Below, piece after piece: positions 1 through 5,008 of a DNA stretch of 5,814 nucleotides (positions are counted from its first letter, which is position 1; each line of letters begins with the position of its first letter). This stretch comes from Firmicutes bacterium CAG:449. Lineage in GTDB: Bacteria > Bacillota_I > Bacilli_A > RFN20 > CAG-449. The DNA lies in the NCBI GenBank assembly GCA_000432895.1, contig FR889454.1, positions 21,617-27,430 on the forward strand, read 5' to 3'. The notes under the pieces are model-generated. The model was not told the origin of the DNA, ran no database searches, and was given only the letters and a program-made list of their open reading frames with translations. A program made the translations under genes and the position numbers.

Positions 1-1184
1 TCAGTTGGAACAATATAATTACTATCAAGTAAAATATCACGATAATTATTAGCATAATTGGTAAATTCTAATTTTAAATCGTTAACATTTGAAAAACCAA
101 CATATAAAGAAAGATATCTTTGTCCTCCCATTGAAAATTCAAATATTCTTTGATATCTATTTCCTGTGTTTTTAATAAATACATCAGTAGAAATACTAAT
201 TTTGTCGTGCCCATGTAAAGTATAATTAGCTAATTCTAATGAAGAACGACTTGGATCTTGACTTCCATCAAGTTCTAATACTGTTTTTTCATCGATAGTA
301 GAAAGTTTTGCATTTCCTTTTAATGTTGATGATAAATTTCTTATTTTTTCTTTATTATCATCAAATTCAAAATAAGTTGTTAAAAAATCATCACTTTTTA
401 AATCATATTCTTCTTTAACTTCTTGTTCATTTAAAGCTTTTGAATAAACTCTAAAATCAGCAATTCGACCATTAAAATCATTTTCATCATTAATAGAAGA
501 AGTACCTAAATAAAATTTATCTATTTTCTTATTTTTTAAATTATAATCACCACTTTTTTCTAGAATTTTTGTACCATTTTTAATTACTGAAAAACTATCT
601 TTAGTAAAAACATAGCTCATATGTGCCCAAGTGTTAAAAATTGGTTCGATTACTCCACTTGTTGCAGTTCTTCCCCAACTTGTTGAATCAACTGGAGGAT
701 TTGTTAAACATTCATCTTTTCCATTGAAATTTGTGGACATGTTATATGCCCACCAGCAATCTTTATCAAAACTTTGACTATAAAAATAATTGTTTTCTCC
801 TGAAAAAGAAAATTCACATGATTTGTTTTCAATATTGTATGGAACATATGTCCAATAAGAAATAGTAACATTTTCAAAATTTAAGATTTCTGTTGGTAAA
901 GATAAATAATTTTCTTTTTTTCCGCCTGAGAATTTTAAACTTGTTCTTGTTTCACTTGAAGTTGTTAATGAGCCAATAACTTCAGCATTTTTATAATTTG
1001 TACCACTGGAATTTAAACCTAAAGTGCCAGTTTTAAATTCCAATTGGTATTCTTTTTTTCCTTGAAAAGCTTCTTCACTAGTAGTATTTGATGAACTATT
1101 AGAAGAAGATGAATTGCTTGTATCATTACAAGATACTAGCATGGATGTGGCTAGTAAAGTTAATAATAGTATTTTCCTTTGCAT
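1..1184 (-). CDS. Secreted lipoprotein with two LamG-like domains, 3' end outside the window
   Basis: The reading frame is open from the ATG at 1184-1182 to the window edge (394 complete codons), so the C-terminus is missing. The N-terminus is a lipoprotein signal: MQRK, a hydrophobic stretch (residues 5-17) and the lipobox LVSC with Cys19 as the predicted lipidated residue. A Ser/Asn/Thr-rich tether (about 20-38) follows. Residues about 46-262 form a LamG/concanavalin A-like beta-sandwich ending in the typical RVYSKALNEQE motif (245-255). A second such domain starts near 268 and is cut at IVPT (391-394). The protein aligns through its length with the upstream neighbour; by that comparison about 80 residues are lost off the edge. 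LamG_3-type domains commonly bind glycans or surface ligands, but no catalytic residues can be assigned and the ligand is unknown. AGGGAG lies 4 nt before the start. The gene begins 10 bp after the upstream lipoprotein stops, so they are almost certainly cotranscribed. Cysteines 123, 143 and 159 in domain 1 are absent from the paralogue. Confidence 0.88.
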   Translation of the reverse strand, partial: MQRKILLLTLLATSMLVSCNDTSNSSSSNSSSNTTSEEAFQGKKEYQLEFKTGTLGLNSSGTNYKNAEVIGSLTTSSETRTSLKFSGGKKENYLSLPTEILNFENVTISYWTYVPYNIENKSCEFSFSGENNYFYSQSFDKDCWWAYNMSTNFNGKDECLTNPPVDSTSWGRTATSGVIEPIFNTWAHMSYVFTKDSFSVIKNGTKILEKSGDYNLKNKKIDKFYLGTSSINDENDFNGRIADFRVYSKALNEQEVKEEYDLKSDDFLTTYFEFDDNKEKIRNLSSTLKGNAKLSTIDEKTVLELDGSQDPSRSSLELANYTLHGHDKISISTDVFIKNTGNRYQRIFEFSMGGQRYLSLYVGFSNVNDLKLEFTNYANNYRDILLDSNYIVPT

Positions 1185-1188
1185 AATT

Positions 1189-1194
1189 CTCCCT
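1189..1194 (-). promoter_or_regulatory. Ribosome binding site of the downstream lipoprotein
   Basis: On the minus strand AGGGAG lies 4 nt before the ATG at 1184 and directly follows the TAA stop (1197-1195) of the upstream gene. This placement makes translational coupling of the two lipoproteins likely. The same hexamer precedes the first gene of the operon. Confidence 0.75.
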
Positions 1195-2784
1195 TTATAT
1201 AATTGTTTTAATTTCTTCTTGAGTTAATGAAGCGTTGTATACTTCCATTTTATCAATATAAGCATTTAATGGAGCATCTCCATAATATTTAGTTCTACCA
1301 ATTTCGAAGCCTAAATCATACCAACACCAAAATGGAGCAACATTATAATTAAAAGTTCCACTTCCGATTAATTCACCATCAACATAGATAGAACCTTGTT
1401 TACCATCTGTTGTAACTGTAATATTAATCCAAGCATTAGTTGGGACTTTATAGTTTTCTGGTTGAATGAAATCACGATCATTTTTCCCAGCATGACGAGC
1501 ATATTCAAATCTTATGTTATTTGCTTCACCAAAACCAATATATAAAGAAACACTTCTTCTTCCACCAACTGAATATTCAAAGATACGTTTATACATTTGG
1601 TCACCTTCAGGTAAATATAAAGTTGTTGAAATTGTTAATTGTTCGTGTCCAGCAAGTAAACCTGTTTCACAAGTAATTGATGATCTTGCATCAGCATTTT
1701 CATTGCCATTACCATCTAAATAAAGGGCATTTCTATTGTCTTTTTCTACAATTTCAGCATTACCATGTTTAGTAGATGTAAAATTTCTAATTGAATCATT
1801 TATATTGTCATTAAAATCAAAATTAGCGGTTTTTAAATCAGAGAATGTTAAATCATATTCTTTAATTATTTCTTCTGTAGATAAAGCTTTATCATAAACT
1901 CTAATATCTGCAAAAGATCCTATATAATCTTCATCTTGATCAGAAACATTAGCTCCAAATCTAAATTTATCAGCACTTACTTTAGTTAAAGAGAAATCAC
2001 CATCGTAATTATAAATTTCATATCCATTTTTATAAACTTTAAAACTTGTAGATGTAAATTCATAACTCATTAAATACCAAGCGTTAAAAACAGGTTGTAC
2101 AAGTCCAGAAAAAGCAGATGGCCATCCTTCTTCAAGTTCTTCATTTCTTTGAGCAGTCTTCATTGTTAATACCTCTTCACCATTACCTAACATATTAGTA
2201 ACAAATGAATAAGTTTGGAAATTATTTGGTGCAACAGGAATACTTCTAAAATATATGTTAGTTTCACTATTTGAAAAAACAAATTCATTTCTCCAAGTTG
2301 GATTATTATCTTTTGGTAAATACATCCAACTTGTAATAGTTGTTGCTTCATTATGCAATATTTCACTAGGAAATTCAATGTAGCCTTTTTGATGCATGCC
2401 AGCCCCATTAAATTTCAAAGCAGTTTTTCCTTTAATCGCATTTTCAACTATTTCCATGTTGTTTTCGCTATTTATAGTAGAACTTGTTTCATTTGAACCA
2501 GTACTTTTTCCTAAATTATCTTTATCTGAGAAATCTAATTGATAAACTAAATTAGGATTTTTAATAATAGGTGGAATTTCAGTAGTTGTTTCTTGACTAG
2601 TTGTATTTTCACTAGTAGTAATGTTTTCGCTAGTAGTATTGTTTTCACTAGTAGTATTGTTTTCGCTAGTGGATGAAGAGGTTGTAGAACTTGAACTTAC
2701 TGATGAAGTAGAAGGTGTATTATTACAACCAATAAGTAAGATGGAATTAAGCATTAAAACGTAAAATATTTTTTTGGTTTTCAT
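1195..2784 (-). CDS. Secreted lipoprotein with two LamG-like domains
   Basis: An intact 529-residue protein, first gene of the lipoprotein operon. MKTKK, a hydrophobic stretch and the lipobox LIGC (residues 17-20) predict export and lipid anchoring at Cys20 on the outer face of the membrane. Residues 21-72 are a low-complexity Ser/Thr/Asn tether that includes the repeats SENNTT, SENNTT, SENITT and SENTT. LamG-like domain 1 covers about 78-311 and closes with RVYDKALSTEEI (295-306). Domain 2 covers about 318-526 and closes with EVYNASLTQEEI (514-525). This 'VYxxxLsxeEI' ending is characteristic of LamG_3/concanavalin A-like modules. Such domains often mediate carbohydrate or protein binding, so a role in surface adhesion or glycan capture is an inference; no hydrolase motif is visible. 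The start is supported by AGGGAG 7 nt upstream and by a promoter just beyond it. The stop nearly touches the ribosome binding site of the next, paralogous lipoprotein. Confidence 0.92.
   Translation of the reverse strand: MKTKKIFYVLMLNSILLIGCNNTPSTSSVSSSSTTSSSTSENNTTSENNTTSENITTSENTTSQETTTEIPPIIKNPNLVYQLDFSDKDNLGKSTGSNETSSTINSENNMEIVENAIKGKTALKFNGAGMHQKGYIEFPSEILHNEATTITSWMYLPKDNNPTWRNEFVFSNSETNIYFRSIPVAPNNFQTYSFVTNMLGNGEEVLTMKTAQRNEELEEGWPSAFSGLVQPVFNAWYLMSYEFTSTSFKVYKNGYEIYNYDGDFSLTKVSADKFRFGANVSDQDEDYIGSFADIRVYDKALSTEEIIKEYDLTFSDLKTANFDFNDNINDSIRNFTSTKHGNAEIVEKDNRNALYLDGNGNENADARSSITCETGLLAGHEQLTISTTLYLPEGDQMYKRIFEYSVGGRRSVSLYIGFGEANNIRFEYARHAGKNDRDFIQPENYKVPTNAWINITVTTDGKQGSIYVDGELIGSGTFNYNVAPFWCWYDLGFEIGRTKYYGDAPLNAYIDKMEVYNASLTQEEIKTII
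2597..2665 (-). repeat. 18-bp tandem repeat in the lipoprotein tether
   Basis: Read on the plus strand, three 18-bp units of the form CTAGTAGTAnTGTTTTCr lie at 2612-2629, 2630-2647 and 2648-2665. A related 15-bp unit lies at 2597-2611, one codon shorter and with one further change (CTAGTTG instead of CTAGTAG). The units differ from each other by one or two bases. Being multiples of three, they keep frame and encode the SEN[NI]TT repeats of the Ser/Thr tether. They look like products of replication slippage, and gain or loss of units would change tether length without disrupting the protein. Confidence 0.85.
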
Positions 2785-2791
2785 TTTAAAT

Positions 2792-2797
2792 CTCCCT
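2792..2797 (-). promoter_or_regulatory. Ribosome binding site of the first lipoprotein
   Basis: AGGGAG on the minus strand, 7 nt before the ATG at 2784. This spacing supports that start. The predicted 5' leader is only about 15 nt, so the site sits almost at the transcript's 5' end. Confidence 0.75.
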
Positions 2798-2805
2798 GTA
2801 ATTTC

Positions 2806-2834
2806 ATTATATTTTCCATAAAATTAAATAACAA
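2806..2834 (-). promoter_or_regulatory. Sigma-A-type promoter of the lipoprotein operon
   Basis: On the minus strand the -35 candidate TTGTTA (2834-2829, 4 of 6 matches to TTGACA) and a perfect -10 TATAAT (2811-2806) are separated by 17 bp. Transcription would begin near 2799, just before the AGGGAG ribosome binding site. The weak -35 overlaps a direct-repeat half-site, the arrangement expected of a promoter that needs an AraC-type activator. Predicted by eye. In an AT-rich region chance matches are possible, but spacing and position relative to the gene are both right. Confidence 0.65.
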
Positions 2835-2874
2835 GTTACATAAAAGGGTATATTTACTATATAAAAAGTTACAT
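2828..2874. promoter_or_regulatory. Direct-repeat operator, probable AraC-family regulator binding sites
   Basis: Two direct copies of ATAAnAAGTTACAT lie at 2828-2841 (n = C) and 2861-2874 (n = A), matching at 13 of 14 positions. They are 33 bp apart start to start, about three helical turns, so both sites face the same side of the DNA. AraC-family proteins characteristically bind direct, non-palindromic half-sites, often with one next to or overlapping the -35 of the activated promoter. Here the proximal copy overlaps the lipoprotein -35 (TTGTTA, 2834-2829), and the distal copy ends 6 bp before the regulator's own TATAAT. Assignment to the adjacent regulator is inferred from position and repeat geometry. 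Confidence 0.6.
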
Positions 2875-2877
2875 TTT

Positions 2878-2886
2878 TGTTATAAT
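2878..2886 (+). promoter_or_regulatory. Extended -10 promoter of the AraC-family regulator
   Basis: TGTTATAAT is a perfect extended -10 (TGn followed by TATAAT at 2881-2886). No good -35 sits 16-18 bp upstream, which is common for extended -10 promoters. Transcription would start about 7 bp downstream, at or within a base or two of the ATG at 2893, implying a leaderless mRNA. The distal operator half-site (2861-2874) lies in the RNA polymerase footprint, so autorepression is plausible. Confidence 0.55.
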
Positions 2887-2892
2887 AAAATT

Positions 2893-3825
2893 ATGAAATA
2901 TATATTAATAGATTTAACTAAACACTTTGCTATTCCAGACATTGGTAAAGGTGATATTAAAAACCATGTTCATATCACTCGAAATAATGATACTTATGAA
3001 ATGTTTTTTATTTTAAATGGGGAGTTATATCTTGAACAAGATAATATTAGTTATGAACTAAAAGAAAATGATATTTTTTTTGCGGAAGCTAATTCTCCTT
3101 ATGGAGGAAATAATAAATTATCCACAAGTCAATTTTATTGGATTCACTTTAATTCACTTGATGGAATAAAAATGATTTCTTTAGAAGAAATACCTTTATA
3201 TATTAAAAATTATAATTATGTAATTATTCCTCAATATTTTTCTTTAATAAACTCAAATCATATTAGAATTTTATTAAGTGAAATAAGAACTTTTTTTGAA
3301 GAAAAAGAGCCGTATAAAATTAAAAATTCTTTATTTAAAGCTATTTTAAATGAATTAGAATTTTTGCATAATCAAAATATTAAAATGCCAAATAGCTCTA
3401 AAAGATTTTTTGATATTGTAGAGTATTTAGTGACAAATCCTAATTTAAATGAATTTTCTAGTATTAAAGCTCTCGCGGAACATTTTGGGTATAATGAAAA
3501 ATATTTAACACGTTTATTTAAGAAAAATCTTGGTGTTTCACCAAAAGATTTATTAATTAATATTAAACTTGGAATAGCTAAAAGCTATCTTTCATTTTCA
3601 AATATTGAAATTAAACAAATTGCATATTATTTAAATTATAATGAAGTGTATTTTTTAAAAATGTTTAAATCTAAGGTTGGTTTAACACCCACTCAATATC
3701 GAAAAACAGTTACTCCTGATGCAAATGGATATAATGATAATTTTAAAAAAATATTGTGTGGGGACATAAAAGTATTTTCTGATGAAATTCATGCAATTGA
3801 AAATCAATATAAGAAAAAAACATAA
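2893..3825 (+). CDS. AraC-family transcriptional regulator with N-terminal cupin sensor domain
   Basis: A 310-residue cytoplasmic regulator. Residues about 20-90 resemble the AraC-type cupin ligand-binding domain: a beta-rich stretch with FFILNGELYLEQ, then LKENDIFFAEANSPYGG, then FYWIHF. The C-terminal AraC/XylS DNA-binding domain spans about 172-272 with two helix-turn-helix motifs. The first is around 190-212 (IKALAEHFGYNEKYLTRLFK); the second is around 238-262, followed by the signature VGLTPTQYR (262-270). A further 40 residues after this signature form a charged tail (271-310). The next methionine (37) lies inside the cupin fold, so 2893 is the likely start even though no Shine-Dalgarno sequence precedes it. 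The gene is divergent from the lipoprotein operon and shares its control region, so it very probably regulates it. The ligand cannot be read from sequence; sugars are typical of the family. Confidence 0.92.
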   Translation: MKYILIDLTKHFAIPDIGKGDIKNHVHITRNNDTYEMFFILNGELYLEQDNISYELKENDIFFAEANSPYGGNNKLSTSQFYWIHFNSLDGIKMISLEEIPLYIKNYNYVIIPQYFSLINSNHIRILLSEIRTFFEEKEPYKIKNSLFKAILNELEFLHNQNIKMPNSSKRFFDIVEYLVTNPNLNEFSSIKALAEHFGYNEKYLTRLFKKNLGVSPKDLLINIKLGIAKSYLSFSNIEIKQIAYYLNYNEVYFLKMFKSKVGLTPTQYRKTVTPDANGYNDNFKKILCGDIKVFSDEIHAIENQYKKKT

Positions 3826-3843
3826 AACTTCTATTTTTTTAAA

Positions 3844-4198
3844 GCGAGTTTATTTACTACTCAAAGTTTAAAATGTACTTTTATTGATAAAATTTTTGCA
3901 ATATGCGATTACAAAATTGAAATATGATAGGTCAAGATTCAAGACATCTATATGATATTTGCTAAGATTATTTACTTGTATTTAGTTTGATGAAAACCTA
4001 AAAAATAGATAATATTAATTAGAAATGTTAGAAAAAATCTAAAAATAATCTTTCATCAAACAAATATGCTAAAAAAATTATTAGTTCTAAGTTTTATGAA
4101 AATGATTATAATAATATTACAAAAAACCACTATATGAAAAATATGATGAAGCAATAAACAATGGAATAGTTATTATTGCAAATAAAGGTCTTTTTTAA
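3844..4198 (+). pseudogene. Decayed 3' part of an AbiEii/AbiGii-like nucleotidyltransferase toxin gene
   Basis: No intact gene lies in the 408 bp between the regulator and the pseudouridine synthase. Consecutive plus-strand fragments in alternating frames nevertheless read as one protein C-terminus. They are TTQSLKCTFIDKIFAICDYK (3856-3915), then IGQDSRHLYDIC (3927-3962), FDENLKN (3986-4006) and LIRNVRKNLK (4015-4044). After those come SSNKYAKKIISSKFYENDYN (4053-4112) and YEKYDEAINNGIVIIANKG (4133-4189), which ends at TAA 4196-4198. The order and wording (SLxxTFIDKxFAICDY, SRHxYDI, FYxxDYxNIT, a short C-terminal helix) match my knowledge of AbiEii/AbiGii-type nucleotidyltransferases from Firmicutes, toxins of type IV toxin-antitoxin or abortive-infection systems. 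At least five frameshifts and several stops are present, one frameshift at a six-A run (4121-4126). The N-terminal catalytic domain and any antitoxin gene are absent. The family call rests on remembered motifs. Confidence 0.7.
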
Positions 4199-4210
4199 AA
4201 TTTTAATTAA

Positions 4211-4235
4211 AAAACTACGTTTTTCACGTAGTTTT
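4211..4235 (-). terminator. Rho-independent terminator of the LacI-family regulator/rluB unit
   Basis: A perfect 10-bp inverted repeat AAAACTACGT / ACGTAGTTTT with a 5-nt loop (4221-4225). Read on the minus strand it is followed by TTAATT, giving a U-rich tail. It overlaps the last bases of the rluB stop codon (4236-4234), so termination is directly at the gene end. The stem is symmetrical, so it may also block plus-strand transcription arriving from the regulator and the pseudogene. Confidence 0.85.
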
Positions 4236-5007
4236 AAGCACTTTTCTTTTTGTAATTTGGAATAACATTTTTCTTTTTGTTTTCTTTACAAATAGATTTG
4301 ATTTCATCAACTTCTTCTTGGGATAGTTGACGATATTCACCTCTACTTAAACCAATACAAGTAATAGGACCAACTGATTCGCGATAAAGTGATTTAACTT
4401 TATATCCTACTGCTTCACACATTCTTCTTACTTGTCTATTTCTTCCTTCATGAATAATAATTTTGAAGATAGAAACTTCTTTGTTTCTTTTGCCAATTAA
4501 AATTTTAGCAGGTGCAGTCATTCCGTCTTGAAGTTCTACTCCATCGTGGAGTTTTTTTAATGCTTCATCAGGAATATAACCTTTAACAGTAACAATGTAT
4601 GATTTATTCATATGACTTGATGGGTGAGTAACAAGTTGAGCAAGTTCACCATCATTTGTAACTAGTAAACATCCAGCTGTATTAATATCAAGTCTTCCAA
4701 CTGGATACACTCTAATGCCTTCGTTAGTAAAATAATCAGTTACAATAGGTCTATTTCGGTCATCATGAGCACTGGAAACAACACCTAAAGGTTTATTTAA
4801 GACAAATGTTTTTTTTGATTCTTTTACTTCTTTTTCGTCAATTCCTTCAATCTCAATTTTTGCGTTTGCAGGTATTTTTGTTCCTAATGTTGTAGTGACT
4901 TCACCATTAACTTTTACTTTTCCATCAACAATTAATTGCTCTGCTTTTCTTCTTGAACAGAGTCCACGTTCAGCGATAACTTTTTGTAATCTAACCATTT
5001 CTTCCAT
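4234..5007 (-). CDS. rluB: 23S rRNA pseudouridine synthase, RluB/RsuA family
   Basis: An intact 257-residue enzyme that isomerises a specific uridine in ribosomal RNA to pseudouridine. The N-terminal S4 RNA-binding domain covers about 5-52 (VRLQKVIAERGLCSRRKAEQ, then VKVNG). The catalytic domain follows: LNKPLGVVSS (70-79), the active-site motif GRLD with Asp107 in VGRLDINTAGCLLVTNDG, then KSYIVTVKG (135-143), and EGRNRQVRRM (187-196) near the C-terminus. The last 20 residues are a lysine-rich tail. Length and motif order fit the RluB/RsuA family; within it, RluB (23S, E. coli U2605 equivalent) is the usual assignment in Firmicutes, but RsuA-like specificity cannot be excluded by eye. The start at 5007 is supported by GGAAG 8 nt upstream; the alternative Met4 has no usable ribosome binding site. 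The upstream LacI-family gene ends one base before this ATG, so translation is likely coupled. Confidence 0.92.
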   Translation of the reverse strand: MEEMVRLQKVIAERGLCSRRKAEQLIVDGKVKVNGEVTTTLGTKIPANAKIEIEGIDEKEVKESKKTFVLNKPLGVVSSAHDDRNRPIVTDYFTNEGIRVYPVGRLDINTAGCLLVTNDGELAQLVTHPSSHMNKSYIVTVKGYIPDEALKKLHDGVELQDGMTAPAKILIGKRNKEVSIFKIIIHEGRNRQVRRMCEAVGYKVKSLYRESVGPITCIGLSRGEYRQLSQEEVDEIKSICKENKKKNVIPNYKKKSA

Positions 5008-5008
5008 C

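Noticed and set aside
1514..1723. Plus-strand open frame of 69 codons inside the second lipoprotein gene
   Set aside because: It lies wholly antisense to a gene with lipobox, domains and paralogue; it has no convincing ribosome binding site and no recognisable protein features. It is a shadow of the real frame.
2187..2408. Minus-strand open frame of 73 codons overlapping the first lipoprotein in another frame
   Set aside because: It is an out-of-frame reading of LamG domain 1 coding sequence with no independent evidence of translation.
2597..2665. Short tandem repeats as a CRISPR-like array
   Set aside because: Units are contiguous without spacers, only 18 bp long, and keep the reading frame of a Ser/Thr tether; they are protein-coding repeats.
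2849..2863. Near-palindrome TATA-TTTAC-TATA between the two operator copies
   Set aside because: Such TATA-rich symmetry is expected by chance in sequence of this composition, and it does not match a second copy elsewhere in the window.
3811..3845. Possible terminator directly after the AraC-family gene (A-rich run followed by a T run)
   Set aside because: Only A-T pairing of a weak kind is possible and there is no GC-containing stem. The symmetrical hairpin at 4211-4235 is the nearest credible terminator in either direction.
3925..3930. TGA followed by TAG in the decayed toxin gene as possible stop-codon recoding
   Set aside because: TAG follows immediately, further frameshifts occur on both sides, and all Trp codons in intact genes are TGG. 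Decay explains the stops better than an altered code.
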